In this document: positions 25,021-34,097 of the stretch, piece after piece | Position numbering within the stretch: the stretch's first letter is position 1 | Layout: each line of letters starts with the position of its first letter | Assembly: GCF_015690345.1 (NCBI RefSeq) | Contig: NZ_JADPUN010000203.1 | Span: forward strand, 1 to 51,757 | DNA length: 51,757 nucleotides | Direction: 5' to 3' | Origin: Plantactinospora alkalitolerans | Lineage (GTDB): Bacteria > Actinomycetota > Actinomycetes > Mycobacteriales > Micromonosporaceae | The notes under the pieces: model-generated | Databases searched by the model: none | Told to the model about the DNA's origin: nothing | Seen by the model: only the letters and a program-made list of their open reading frames with translations | Program-made: the position numbers and the translations under genes

Positions 25021-25764
25021 TCAACCGCGCCGGACGTCCACCGCGATCACGAACGTGCCGTCCGTCCGGGTCAGCTCCAGTGCCCGGACCGGCAGCGCCT
25101 GGTCACTTCCGGGCGCCACCTGGAGGCCCAGTCCATAGGTGACATACCCCTCGAAGTCGCCACCGAAGTCGTACCCGCGCAGGGTGGGATAGCCGAGCGC
25201 CGGTCGGTGCGAGGCGGTGACCGACCCCCGGCCCCGCTCGTCGTGCGCCTGGGCCTGGATGAACCGGACGCGGAGAAAGGCGTTGCCCGGCAACCGAAGC
25301 GGCTCCCCGGTCCCCTCGGCGGAGACCTGTGCGACGTATCCGAGTTCGTAGGACGGGAAGCCGCCCCGGAAGGTGAACGAGATCCGGCTGTAGCCGGACC
25401 GCTCCTCCGGGTGGTCGGCGGCCCGGATCTCCACGAGGTACGGCAGCGGTGGAGCCGGCGGCGGGGCGACCGGCGGCCGGACCCGGTGGCGGACCAGGGC
25501 CGGCTCGGCCGGAACTCCCCACCCGTACGCCGTGCGGAACGAGGTGACGTCGTCGTCCGGTCCGGTCTGGGCGGGTCCGCCCGGGGTCCGTGGTGGCCCG
25601 GTGCCGGTGCCGGGCGCCACGGTCGCGGCCGGGTCGGTCGGCTGCGAGGAGGGCGCCGGAGGCTGTCCGGACGGTGTGCCGGAACTGCCGCCCGGGTTCG
25701 GTTCGCACCCGGTGAGCCCGAGGAGCAGGGCGAGAGCGAGCAGAGGTACGCGCTGACGTGTCAT
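25021..25764 (-). CDS. AMIN-like domain lipoprotein
   Basis: 247-aa exported lipoprotein: a short signal sequence ends in lipobox LTGC (Cys20), followed by ~65 residues of Pro/Gly/Ser/Thr linker. A beta-rich domain with RISFTFRGGFPSYELGYV and TLRGYDFGGDFEGYVTYGLGL resembles the AMIN-like domain of actinobacterial cell-surface proteins. Function is unknown, probably cell-wall associated. ATG 25764 is preferred because the signal then starts MTRQRVPLL; GTG 25782 adds six residues. Confidence 0.75.
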   Translation of the reverse strand: MTRQRVPLLALALLLGLTGCEPNPGGSSGTPSGQPPAPSSQPTDPAATVAPGTGTGPPRTPGGPAQTGPDDDVTSFRTAYGWGVPAEPALVRHRVRPPVAPPPAPPLPYLVEIRAADHPEERSGYSRISFTFRGGFPSYELGYVAQVSAEGTGEPLRLPGNAFLRVRFIQAQAHDERGRGSVTASHRPALGYPTLRGYDFGGDFEGYVTYGLGLQVAPGSDQALPVRALELTRTDGTFVIAVDVRRG

Positions 25765-25770
25765 GCCGCT

Positions 25771-25782
25771 GTGACGCGTCAC
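25771..25782. promoter_or_regulatory. Perfect 12-bp palindrome before the lipoprotein gene
   Basis: GTGACGCGTCAC is self-complementary and ends 6 bp upstream of the likely lipoprotein ATG, so a bound protein would block transcription or initiation. Alternatively the GTG at 25782, inside it, is the true start. Confidence 0.35.
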
Positions 25783-25982
25783 CGCGACGATCGGTTTACC
25801 CCGGCCATCGCGGGTCGACCGGACGATCCGTCCGATCCGAACGGATCCGTGCCGCCTCCCACCGGGTTCCGCTCGGCACTGAGACCCGCCCGGTACGCAT
25901 AATCCACGCAGGTAGATCTAATGTGGGTGGGTTCGTCATCGGCGAGCTGTACCGCTTTCCACGGGCGAGGGGGGCAGGCGGC

Positions 25983-27020
25983 GTGACCACACTCGGGATT
26001 CACTCCGACCGCGACGATGTCGGCTGGCTGGCGGAGAGCCAGGCGGCGGTACGACCCGCGATGCTGGCCGCGATCGGCGACCTGCGACCGCAGATGCGAG
26101 CGGTCTGCGAGTACCAGTTGGGCTGGCGGGACAGCGAGGGCCGGCCGGTCGAGGCCACTACGGGAAAACTGATCCGGCCCGCGCTGACGCTGACCAGCGC
26201 GGCCGCCGTGGGCGGCGAGATCGGGGCGGCGCTGCCTGCGGCGGTCGCCGTGGAGCTGATGCACAACTGCACCCTGTTGCAGGACGACGTGATGGACCAG
26301 GACACGGTCCGTCGGCACCGCCCGGCGGCATGGACGGTGTTCGGTGAGTCCGCCGCGGTCCTCGCCGGGGACGCCCTGCTGGCCCTCTCGTTCGCCGTGC
26401 TGGCCCGCACGCCACCGCAGCTGGCCGGGCCGGCCGCCGCCCAACTGGCCCGCACCACCGACGAGCTGATCGAGGGACAGGCTCTCGACCTCTCGTTCGA
26501 GGAGACGAACCTGGTAAGCGTGGCGGACGGGGAGCGGATGTCCGCCGCCAAGACGGCGGCCCTGCTCGGCTGCGCGTGCGCGCTCGGCGGCCTCTACGCC
26601 GGCGCCGGTGAGCCGACCCGGATCCTGCTCGAGCGTTACGGGCGTCATCTGGGCATGGCGTTCCAGCATCGGGACGACCTGTTGGGCATCTGGGGCGACC
26701 CGAGGCTTACCGGCAAGCCGGCGATGGCGGATCTGCGACGTCGGAAGAAGAGCCTGCCCGTCGTCGCCGCGCTGGCTGCCGACAATCCGGCCGCAGCGCG
26801 GCTGCGCAGCCGCTACGCGGACGCGACGCCGTGCACCGACGCCGAGTTGCGGGATCTCGCCGACCTGGTCGACGAGGCCGGGGGACGCGCCTGGTCGGAG
26901 CGGGCGGCCCGGCGCGAGGTGGAACTGGCCAGGGAGACGCTGGTGGAGCTGGCCCGCTTCGATGTGGACACCGTGCGGCTGACCGCGATCGGCCGACTCA
27001 TCGTCGGCCGGCAGGAGTGA
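25983..27020 (+). CDS. Polyprenyl diphosphate synthase
   Basis: 345-aa trans-isoprenyl diphosphate synthase. The first Asp-rich motif is LLQDDVMDQD (Asp101 first), followed by RRHRPAAW. The second is QHRDDLLGIWGD (Asp231). KLIRPALTL near the N terminus binds diphosphate, and DLRRRKKSLPVV is the basic loop. It condenses IPP with allylic diphosphates; chain length cannot be set, though the small residues before the first motif (NCTLLQDD) allow GGPP or longer. Start GTG 25983 follows GAGGGGGG; GTG 25923 is an alternative. No terpene cyclase, carotenoid or quinone gene adjoins. Confidence 0.9.
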   Translation: MTTLGIHSDRDDVGWLAESQAAVRPAMLAAIGDLRPQMRAVCEYQLGWRDSEGRPVEATTGKLIRPALTLTSAAAVGGEIGAALPAAVAVELMHNCTLLQDDVMDQDTVRRHRPAAWTVFGESAAVLAGDALLALSFAVLARTPPQLAGPAAAQLARTTDELIEGQALDLSFEETNLVSVADGERMSAAKTAALLGCACALGGLYAGAGEPTRILLERYGRHLGMAFQHRDDLLGIWGDPRLTGKPAMADLRRRKKSLPVVAALAADNPAAARLRSRYADATPCTDAELRDLADLVDEAGGRAWSERAARREVELARETLVELARFDVDTVRLTAIGRLIVGRQE

Positions 27021-27031
27021 GGAAGGAACTG

Positions 27032-27059
27032 GACCGCGACCTTCGCCCGCCACGCGGTC
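27032..27059. terminator. Stem-loop between convergent genes
   Basis: GACCGCG (27032-27038) pairs with CGCGGTC (27053-27059) over a 14-base loop in the 57-bp gap between the polyprenyl synthase and ABC permease stops. A modest, U-less terminator candidate for either strand. Confidence 0.4.
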
Positions 27060-27077
27060 ATGGTCCGAAGTGGGTGC

Positions 27078-29570
27078 CTATTCGCGTACGCCGGCCAGCT
27101 CGACGGCCCGGGACCGGAACGCGAGCCGGACCGGCAGCACCGCGCCCAGTACGGCCAGCGCGGCGCCGACGGCGGTGATCAGCGCCACCGGGCCCCAGGG
27201 CACGGTGACCGGGGTCGCCCCGACGAGCTGCCCGAGGGCGAGCCGCAGTCCCGCCAGGTTCACCGCCGAGGCCCCGACCGCCAGCAGTACGCCGACGCCG
27301 ACCACCAGCAGCGACTCCCCCGCGAAGACCCGCAGCACCTGTCTCGGGGTGGCCCCGGCCAGGCGCAGGATCGCCAGGTCCCGCAGCCGGTCCGAGGTCG
27401 CCATCACCAGGGTGTTGACGATCGCGATGAAGCAGAAGACGATCGCGATGCCGAGCACCAGGAGCATGCCGAGCGCGGTGGTCTCGCTGTTCTCGGAACT
27501 TTCCTCGCCGAGCCAGTCGCGCGCCGGGACGACGCGGGCCCCGAGTCCGGCGGTGGCGCCGTTCAGGGCGGCCCGGACGGCGGCCGGATCGGTGCCGGGA
27601 CGCACCGACACGTACACCCGCCGGGCGAGGCCGGTGAAGGCGTACCGGGCGGTGCCGGCGTACCGGGTGCTCAGGTACGCCACGTCGTTGCTGCCCGAGG
27701 TGGTGGAGAGCACCGCCACCACCCGCAGCGGCGCGACCGTGCCGTCGGCGAGGAACACCTCGACCGTCTCGCCGACCCCGACTCCCCAGTCCTCGTTGAC
27801 GATGATGGTGTCGTCGCGCAGCTCCGTCGCCGAGCCCTCCGCCACCGGCAGGTTCAGGGTGCGGGACAGCGCCGCCGGGTCCACCGTCTGGGCCTCGTGC
27901 TCGGCCAGCCGGGCGTCGTCCTTCGCGTACACCATCGTCGGCAGCGCGGCGACCACGTCGACGCCGGGGATCGCCCGGACCCGCTCGGTCACCGCCTCGT
28001 TGACCCCGGGGGTGCCGTCCGGGGTGACGACGAAGTCGGCGGCCACCTGGTTGCGCCGGCCGGAGTCCTTGGCCCGGTCGATGGTGGCGGCGGCGCCGAG
28101 CAGCGAGATGGAGAGCCCGACGGTGAGCAGCACCGGCGCGGCCGTGGCCGCCGTCCGACGCACGGCGGTCAGGGCGCCCTCGCGCACCAGCATCCCGGCG
28201 GCGCCGCCGAACCGGCCGAGCGGCCAGGTGAGAAGCCGGGCGATCGGCTTGACCACCACCGGCGCCAGCAGGGCGAAGGCGAGGATGGGGAACATCAGTA
28301 CTCCGATGTACCGGGTCGGCACCAGCACCATGCCCGGGTTCACCGCCGCCACCCAGCCGATGGTGACGAGCCCGAAGGCCAGCGCCAGCAGCCCGTGGAG
28401 CCAACGGCCCGGGGTCATCGTGCGCGAGTCCACCGCGGCGTCCCGGAGCGCCTCGATCGGTCGTACGTCGCCGGCCCGGCGGGACGCCGCCCAGACCCCG
28501 GCCAGCGCCACCCCCAGTCCCGTGCCGAAGGCGACCAGCAGCGGAACCCAGACGGCCGGGTCCGTGCCGACCTGGACGGTGAACCAGGACGGCGCCAGCC
28601 CCAGGTCGACCATCCAGCCGGCCAGCAGCGGTGCCGTGCCCAGTCCGAGCGCGCAGCCAGCGACCGCCGAGGCGATGCCGACCACCGTCGCCTCGCTGCC
28701 CACCATCCGCCGCACCTGCCGGGGGGTCGCGCCGACCGTCCGCAGCAGAGCGATCTCCCGGCGTCGTTGTGCCACCGCGAAGGCGAAGGTCGAGGCGACC
28801 AGGAAGACCGAGACGAAGCCGGCCACCACCGCCGTGATCGGCAGCAGGGTACGGGTGTTGTCGATCGCCTCCCGATCGGCGTTGTAGCTCGGGTCCAGCA
28901 CGTTGCGCCGGTCCCCGGTGAGCACCTCGGCGTCCCCGCCGACCGCCGACCGGATCGCCTCGGGCGCCCCGTACGCCACCAGCGCCTCCACCCGGGGGGA
29001 GAGTCGCGCGGCCTCCGCCTCGGTGAAGAAGACGGCCGACTCGAAACCGACCGGGGCGGTCACCCCGACCACTGTGTAGTCCTTCGGCCCGGCGGTGCGC
29101 AGGACGCTGACCCGTTCGCCCGGCGCGGCACCACCGGCCGGTACCACCACCTCGGTGTCCGCCTCCGGCCCGCGACCGGCGACGAGGCCGTACGGGGCGA
29201 ACTGGGCGCTCGACCAGCCGTGCCCCACCTGGTCGGTCTCGCCACCGGCGAGTTGTGCGTAGAACGAGCGGACCGGGACGGTCCGGCCCAGCGCCCCGAC
29301 CTGCGCGGCGAGCGCGTCCGAGATGCCCCGGGCCTGGACCAGGGACCGGCTGCCCGGATCGTGCCGGGCCGGGTCCCACGCCGGGTCGAGCGCGGCGACC
29401 ACCACCGGGGCGGCGGCGAACCGCTGCGGCGCGCGCTCCGGCAGGCCCAGCGTGGCGCCGATCTCCAGTCCCATCGCGGCGATCATCCCGGCACCGAGGG
29501 TCAGCGCCACGAACGTGCCGACGAACGCGGCCCAGCGGACCCGGATCGTCTGCAGCGCGATGGTCAGCAC
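27078..29570 (-). CDS. FtsX/MacB-type ABC transporter permease
   Basis: 830-aa permease with two FtsX domains. An N-terminal helix (FVGTFVALTLGAGMIAAM) is followed by a large extracytoplasmic region, three helices with RRREIALLRTVGATPRQVRRMV, more helices, a second extracytoplasmic region, and C-terminal helices with RLRDLAILRLAGATPRQVLRVF. This is the mechanotransmission/lipoprotein-export class (MacB, LolCDE, peptide exporters), in which the ATPase drives periplasmic or envelope-side work. Start GTG 29570 overlaps the ATPase stop by 7 bases. Substrate unknown; antimicrobial-peptide efflux or cell-wall work are family precedents. Confidence 0.88.
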   Translation of the reverse strand: MLTIALQTIRVRWAAFVGTFVALTLGAGMIAAMGLEIGATLGLPERAPQRFAAAPVVVAALDPAWDPARHDPGSRSLVQARGISDALAAQVGALGRTVPVRSFYAQLAGGETDQVGHGWSSAQFAPYGLVAGRGPEADTEVVVPAGGAAPGERVSVLRTAGPKDYTVVGVTAPVGFESAVFFTEAEAARLSPRVEALVAYGAPEAIRSAVGGDAEVLTGDRRNVLDPSYNADREAIDNTRTLLPITAVVAGFVSVFLVASTFAFAVAQRRREIALLRTVGATPRQVRRMVGSEATVVGIASAVAGCALGLGTAPLLAGWMVDLGLAPSWFTVQVGTDPAVWVPLLVAFGTGLGVALAGVWAASRRAGDVRPIEALRDAAVDSRTMTPGRWLHGLLALAFGLVTIGWVAAVNPGMVLVPTRYIGVLMFPILAFALLAPVVVKPIARLLTWPLGRFGGAAGMLVREGALTAVRRTAATAAPVLLTVGLSISLLGAAATIDRAKDSGRRNQVAADFVVTPDGTPGVNEAVTERVRAIPGVDVVAALPTMVYAKDDARLAEHEAQTVDPAALSRTLNLPVAEGSATELRDDTIIVNEDWGVGVGETVEVFLADGTVAPLRVVAVLSTTSGSNDVAYLSTRYAGTARYAFTGLARRVYVSVRPGTDPAAVRAALNGATAGLGARVVPARDWLGEESSENSETTALGMLLVLGIAIVFCFIAIVNTLVMATSDRLRDLAILRLAGATPRQVLRVFAGESLLVVGVGVLLAVGASAVNLAGLRLALGQLVGATPVTVPWGPVALITAVGAALAVLGAVLPVRLAFRSRAVELAGVRE

Positions 29571-30307
29571 GCGCCGACCTCCAGGCGCGTCATCCTGGCC
29601 GCGATCGTCTCCGCGGTCGGGTCGAACAGTTCGCCGGCCAGCGATCCGTCGGCCAGGAACACCACCCGGTCCGCCCTGGCCGCGGTCACCGGGTCGTGGG
29701 TCACCATCACGATGGTCTGGCCGTGCTGGTCGACGAGCCCACGCAGCAGCGCGAGCACCTCCCGGCTGGTGCTGGTGTCCAGTGCCCCGGTCGGTTCGTC
29801 GGCGAAGAGCACCGCCGGCTTCGTCACCAGGGCCCGGGCGATCGCGATCCGCTGCTGCTGGCCGCCGGAGAGTTCCGCCGGCCGGTGCCGGCCCCGGTTG
29901 CCCAGACCCACCTCGGCGAGTACGGCCGCGACCTCGTCCCGGCCGGGCCTGCGTCCGGCCAGCCGCAGCGGCAGTGCCACGTTCTGCTCGGCGGTCAGCG
30001 ACGGCAGCAGGTTGAACGCCTGGAAGACGAAGCCGATCCGGTCCCGCCGGAGCAGGGTCAGCGCCGTCTCGCTCAGCCCGGTCAGATCGGTGCCCGCGAT
30101 TACCACCCGACCACTCGTCGGCCGGTCCAGGCCTGCGGCGCACTGCAACAGGGTCGACTTACCCGATCCGGACGGGCCCATGATGGCGGTGAAGCTACCG
30201 GCCCGGAAGTCGAGGGAGACCTCCGTCAGTGCCGTCACCGCGTTCTGGCCCGAACCGTAGGTCTTGCTCAGCGACTCCAGCCGCACCGCCTGCTCCATAG
30301 CGAGCAT
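29564..30307 (-). CDS. MacB/LolD-type ABC transporter ATPase
   Basis: 247-aa ATP-binding protein with Walker A GPSGSGKST, Q-loop FVFQAFNLLPSLTAEQNV, signature LSGGQQQRIAIARALV, Walker B AVLFADEPTGALD and H-loop VMVTHD: the MacB/LolD class. It drives the FtsX permease whose gene overlaps it. Start ATG 30307 or 30298; neither has a ribosome site. TAACAAT lies 10-16 bases upstream of 30307, so a leaderless mRNA is possible. Confidence 0.9.
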   Translation of the reverse strand: MLAMEQAVRLESLSKTYGSGQNAVTALTEVSLDFRAGSFTAIMGPSGSGKSTLLQCAAGLDRPTSGRVVIAGTDLTGLSETALTLLRRDRIGFVFQAFNLLPSLTAEQNVALPLRLAGRRPGRDEVAAVLAEVGLGNRGRHRPAELSGGQQQRIAIARALVTKPAVLFADEPTGALDTSTSREVLALLRGLVDQHGQTIVMVTHDPVTAARADRVVFLADGSLAGELFDPTAETIAARMTRLEVGAC

Positions 30308-30518
30308 CGAATCACTGATTGTTAGATCGACACATGAGATACCACCCTGAGAACCCCCGGACCGGGCGACCCTGAGCCGTTCCGGGGTCGCGGGGTCCCG
30401 GAAGTCGGTCCCGGTTCACCGGCCGGGGCGACCGCGAGGCGGCCGGCGCCCCGGCCGAGACCCGCTACCACTGGTGCAGCCTGCGGTGACATCCAGTTAG
30501 GACCACAAGGCCATGATC

Positions 30519-30545
30519 AAAAAAGGCGAAGAATCTTGTCTTCGC
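30519..30545 (-). terminator. Intrinsic terminator on the minus strand with no gene upstream
   Basis: Read leftward, stem GCGAAGA (30545-30539) pairs perfectly with TCTTCGC (30532-30526), loop CAAGAT, then C and six T (30524-30519). This is a textbook Rho-independent terminator. No minus-strand gene ends here: to the right lies the plus-strand lacI promoter. It may end a short divergent RNA started near the lacI operators, or insulate the ABC operon downstream. Confidence 0.65.
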
Positions 30546-30552
30546 AAACGAT

Positions 30553-30594
30553 GTTGGTTACGTTAACAACATCCTGGAAACGTAACCGATAACG
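30553..30594. promoter_or_regulatory. Two LacI-type operators upstream of lacI-family gene
   Basis: GTTGGTTACGTTAACAAC (30553-30570) is a near-palindrome (14 of 18) centred on CG. CGTAACCGATAACG (30581-30594) is a second near-palindrome (10 of 14) also centred on CG, 26 bp away centre to centre. The sites lie 23-64 bp before the regulator's GTG. Autoregulation by the adjacent LacI-family protein is likely. The 10-mer AACCGATAAC in the second site recurs in inverted orientation at 42735-42744. Confidence 0.6.
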
Positions 30595-30616
30595 ATTGCA
30601 GTCCAGAGAGGGCGAC

Positions 30617-31678
30617 GTGGCCGAAGGCAGGGCGCCGATCACGATGAGCGATGTCGCCCGGGCGGCAGGCGTCTCCACCGCGACCGTGTCGCGAGTCGTG
30701 AACGGGCACTACGGCGTCAGCGCCAGCACCACGGCCCAGGTCCGTTCGGCCATCGAGCGGCTCGGCTACGAGTCGAGCCTGGTGGCCACGAGCCTGCGGC
30801 GCAGCCGCACCAACGTCCTGGGTCTGGTGACCCACAGCTTCCAGTCGTATACCGCCGAGGTGCTCAAGGGCGTGATGCAGGCCCTGCGCCGTTCGGGCTT
30901 CGACCTGATCATCTATGCCAACAGCGACCTCTACGGGACGTACTCGGAGGGTTGGGAGCAGCGGCACCTGACCCGCCTGTCGGGCACCCTCACCGACGGC
31001 TGCATCGTGGTCACGCCCTGGGGCGACGTACAGAGCCGAACTCCGGTCGTGGCCATCGACCCGGCCAGGGACTCGACGATGCCGTCGGTGACAGCGGACA
31101 ATCTCGCGGGTGCCACCACGGCGGTCGAGCACCTGCTCGGCCTGGGCCACCGGCGCATCGGATTCATCGCGGGCCGGTCCAGCCTGGCGGCCGCGTGGTC
31201 GCGGGAGGAGGGCTACCGCAGAGCGCTGGCCGGAGCGGGTGTGCCGATCGAACCGGGACTGATCGGCAGAGGGGACTTCAACCCCGAGTCGGCGGCGCCG
31301 TTGGCACGCGAGTTGCTGAAACGGCCCGACCCGCCAACGGCGATCTTCGCGGCGAGCGACGGGATGGCACTGGAGGTTCTGGAGGTCGCGAAGGACCTGG
31401 GGCTCACCGTGCCCGGTGACCTGTCGGTCATCGGATTCGACAACATCCCGGAGTCGGAACTGACCGAGCCCGGCCTGACCACAGTGGACCAGTCGATGTA
31501 CCAGCTCGGGTACGAGGCCGCCCGCATGCTGAAGTCACTGGTGACCGGTGACTGGGAGGGACCTCGCCAGATACTGCTCCCGACCAGCCTCGTGGTCCGC
31601 GGTTCCACCGCACCGCCCAGGACACACCGAACCCGTCACCCACACCTGGCAGCGCAAATATCCGGCCACACCCGCTGA
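30617..31678 (+). CDS. LacI family transcriptional regulator
   Basis: 353-aa regulator. The HTH is ITMSDVARAAGVSTATVSRVVNGHYGVS with the hinge helix SSLVATSLRRSRT after it. A periplasmic-binding-protein-like effector domain follows (NVLGLVTHSF..., HLLGLGHRRIGFIAG, AIFAASDGMALEVLEVAKDLGLTVPGDLSVIGFDN). GTG 30617 has GAGAGGG upstream; TTG 30596 would add seven residues without a ribosome site. It is first in the rightward cluster with the secreted esterase and sugar ABC genes and probably represses it and itself. It is not CebR by HTH sequence, so the CebR-like box at 255 is probably not its target. Confidence 0.92.
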   Translation: MAEGRAPITMSDVARAAGVSTATVSRVVNGHYGVSASTTAQVRSAIERLGYESSLVATSLRRSRTNVLGLVTHSFQSYTAEVLKGVMQALRRSGFDLIIYANSDLYGTYSEGWEQRHLTRLSGTLTDGCIVVTPWGDVQSRTPVVAIDPARDSTMPSVTADNLAGATTAVEHLLGLGHRRIGFIAGRSSLAAAWSREEGYRRALAGAGVPIEPGLIGRGDFNPESAAPLARELLKRPDPPTAIFAASDGMALEVLEVAKDLGLTVPGDLSVIGFDNIPESELTEPGLTTVDQSMYQLGYEAARMLKSLVTGDWEGPRQILLPTSLVVRGSTAPPRTHRTRHPHLAAQISGHTR

Positions 31679-31810
31679 CAAAGGTCAGGGAACACGGGTG
31701 GCGAATTCATGAAGGAGGCACAGACGCAGAATCCATGGCGATGAATCCACCAATAGATTGAGCCGGTAAGTCGGGTCGCGTCCCCTGCCGGCATATGAAA
31801 GGAGTGGAGC

Positions 31811-33994
31811 GTGAGGACAACATCGTATCACGGGCGCTTCCGCCGTACCGGCGCGCGCATGCTCTCGGCGGTCGTCACCGCCGGAGTTCTGGCAGCCGCG
31901 GTGGCATTGCTCGCACCACAACCGGCCGCGGCGGCGGAGACACCGTGGCTGACCGTTTCCGATGACCGCTACGCGTCGTTCAGTGTGCCGGCCGCCTACG
32001 TCCAGGAACACGCGGGCCAGGTGTCACAGGTCGTCATCGAGGGAAACTTCGGTCCCTCGTCCAGCTGGACGGAATTCGGTCTGACCCGTCGGGGTGACGT
32101 GTGGTCCGGAGTTCTCGGCCCGCTCAAGCCCGGTTTCTACTACTACCAGGTCACGGGCGACGACACCAAGAGCCTCAAGGACCCGACGAACAGCACAAGC
32201 GTGGCCTCCGAGCCGCTCTGGAGCACCTTCCTCGTTCCCGGAGACTCGGCGCGCTGGCTGGCGGACGTACCCGCGGGCACGGGCGGCACGGTGGCGACCC
32301 TGACCTACCGGGTCAACAAGGAGCAGCGGTCGGCCCTGGTGTGGACACCGCCTGGATATTCGGCCAAGGGTGCCAAACGTTATCCGGTGCTGTTCCTGGA
32401 ATCGGGCAGGGACGGCGCGGCCACCGACTGGCTCGACCTCGGCCGGGCCAGGCAGATCCTCGACAACCTGTCGGCCCGGGGCGCCATGGAGCCGATGGTG
32501 GTGGTGCTCAGCGACGGCAGCGCATCCGCTGACGACAAGGGCCGCAAGGACCTCCGGAAGGCGGTCGCCGACAACTACCGCGTCCATCGCGACCCGGCGC
32601 ACCAGGCGATCGCCGGGATCTCCGACGGTGGGACGCAGGCGTTGCGGGCCGCGCTCACCAAGCCGAACGATTTCGCCTACGTCGGTTCGTTCTCGGGACT
32701 GACGGAGAGCGTCGGCCGGGCGGGCGACAAGGCGATCAACCACCACCTCAAGCTGCTGCGCCTGTACACCGGGAACCAGACCGATCCCGCGTACAACGCC
32801 ACCTACCGCCTGAGCAAGGCGCTGAACCGGGCCGGCATCACGTTCGAGTTCGACGGGGTCAACCCGGACGGCGGCGCGAACTGGGCCACCTGGCAGGAGA
32901 ACCTCGTCGACTTCGTGCCCCGGCTGTTCCGGCACGTGTCGGATCACGGCCCGAGCGCGGGTCACCGGCCGCTGAAGGCGGAGTTCACCCCACCGCCGGC
33001 CGGCACCACCCCGACGCCCTTCGTGACCAAGGACGGATTCGTCACCTTCGAGACCACGACGGACTTCAAGGACGCCCAGCACGTCACGGTGTGGGCGAAC
33101 ATCGCGCCCGGCGGAAGCTGGCTGCGCGTTCCGATGTCCCGGGACGGTGACCGGTGGCGGGCGACCGTGGGTCCGCTGGAGCCGTGGTTCTACTACTACC
33201 GGTTCATCGTGGATCGCGTGCCGGTCAAGGACGTGTCGAACCCGACGAAGGTGACCACCGAGCCGATGTGGAGCACCTTCCTCATCCCGGGCGAGCGGGC
33301 CCGCCTGCTCACCGACGTACCGGCCGGCCGGGGCGGTGAGGTGACCAGCATGACCTACCAGAGCACCGTGGCCAACCAGGAACGGACCGCCCTGGTGTGG
33401 ACTCCGCCCGGGTACGACCCGAACCGCGCGCAGCCGTACCCCGTCCTCTACCTCCAGCACGGTGGCGGCCAGAACTACACGGACTGGCTGGAGATGGGGC
33501 GCGCCAAGCAGATCCTCGACCACCAGTTCCTCGACGGAGACCTCACCCCCATGGTGGTCGTGATGGGCAACGGCAACGTCTCCAACTTCAACCGCGAACT
33601 GCTGGAGAACATCGCTCCGACGGCTCGCGCCCGCTACCACATCTCCAGCGACCCGTCACAGCAGGCCATTGCCGGGCTGTCGATGGGTGGTGGTCATGCG
33701 TTCGGGGTGCTCAAGGCGTATCCGGGCGAGTTCGCCTACGTCGCGGCGTTCTCGGCCGGATTCGGCAGCGCCACCGGCGTCGATGCGACGGCGATCAACA
33801 ACGGAACCAAGATGTTGCGCCTCTACGTCGGCGACCAGACCGACTTCGTCTACCCGAGCTTCATGACGTCCCTGACCACGATGAACAACCTCGGTATCCG
33901 TTACGAGTTCGACGGGGTCACCCCCGGGCCACACGGCTGGGACGTGTGGCAGAAAAACCTCATCGACCTGGCGCCGCGTCTGTTCAAGCGCTAG
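31811..33994 (+). CDS. Secreted tandem esterase with one degenerate half
   Basis: 727-aa secreted protein: Sec signal peptide ending about QPAAAAE (residue 43), then two repeats of an Ig-like N-domain plus an esterase-D/feruloyl-esterase-like alpha/beta hydrolase. The second hydrolase is intact: LQHGGGQNYTDWLEMG, nucleophile Ser624 in GLSMGG, His708 in PHGWDVWQ. The first keeps Ser271 (GISDGG), but HGGG has become SGRDG and the His segment reads GANWATWQ, so it has probably lost activity. The likely role is removing acyl or feruloyl groups from polysaccharide before uptake. GTG 31811 has AAAGGAG upstream. It lies between the LacI gene and the ABC transporter. Confidence 0.87.
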   Translation: MRTTSYHGRFRRTGARMLSAVVTAGVLAAAVALLAPQPAAAAETPWLTVSDDRYASFSVPAAYVQEHAGQVSQVVIEGNFGPSSSWTEFGLTRRGDVWSGVLGPLKPGFYYYQVTGDDTKSLKDPTNSTSVASEPLWSTFLVPGDSARWLADVPAGTGGTVATLTYRVNKEQRSALVWTPPGYSAKGAKRYPVLFLESGRDGAATDWLDLGRARQILDNLSARGAMEPMVVVLSDGSASADDKGRKDLRKAVADNYRVHRDPAHQAIAGISDGGTQALRAALTKPNDFAYVGSFSGLTESVGRAGDKAINHHLKLLRLYTGNQTDPAYNATYRLSKALNRAGITFEFDGVNPDGGANWATWQENLVDFVPRLFRHVSDHGPSAGHRPLKAEFTPPPAGTTPTPFVTKDGFVTFETTTDFKDAQHVTVWANIAPGGSWLRVPMSRDGDRWRATVGPLEPWFYYYRFIVDRVPVKDVSNPTKVTTEPMWSTFLIPGERARLLTDVPAGRGGEVTSMTYQSTVANQERTALVWTPPGYDPNRAQPYPVLYLQHGGGQNYTDWLEMGRAKQILDHQFLDGDLTPMVVVMGNGNVSNFNRELLENIAPTARARYHISSDPSQQAIAGLSMGGGHAFGVLKAYPGEFAYVAAFSAGFGSATGVDATAINNGTKMLRLYVGDQTDFVYPSFMTSLTTMNNLGIRYEFDGVTPGPHGWDVWQKNLIDLAPRLFKR

Positions 33995-34014
33995 GAAGGC
34001 CCGCGAACGGCGAT

Positions 34015-34050
34015 GTCACCGGGGGCAGGGAGGTACCTGTCCCCGGTGAC
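34015..34050. terminator. Strong stem-loop after the esterase gene
   Basis: A 15-bp stem (34015-34029 with 34036-34050; arm GTCACCGGGGGCAGG, one G-U pair) closes a 6-base GAGGTA loop, starting 20 bases after the stop codon. There is no U tract. It is probably a terminator or an mRNA 3'-end stabiliser. Confidence 0.75.
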
Positions 34051-34097
34051 GTCCCACCGGACGCGGGAGTGTGTCGCGCACCAAGAGGATCGGCACG

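Noticed and set aside
27060-30260. Long plus-strand open frame of over 1000 codons
   Set aside because: It is opposite the ABC permease/ATPase genes, is rich in His, Arg, Gln, Gly and Asp with no domain, and has no ribosome site: a shadow of high-GC coding DNA.
30617-31678. This LacI-family protein as CebR
   Set aside because: Its own upstream operators (TTACGTTAA and AACCGATAAC types) do not resemble TGGGAGCGCTCCCA, and the cellobiose transporter genes are absent; it more likely controls the adjacent locus.
31711-31746. Eleven-codon frame MKEAQTQNPWR before the esterase gene
   Set aside because: No ribosome site at useful spacing and no regulatory codon pattern or hairpin set; probably chance.
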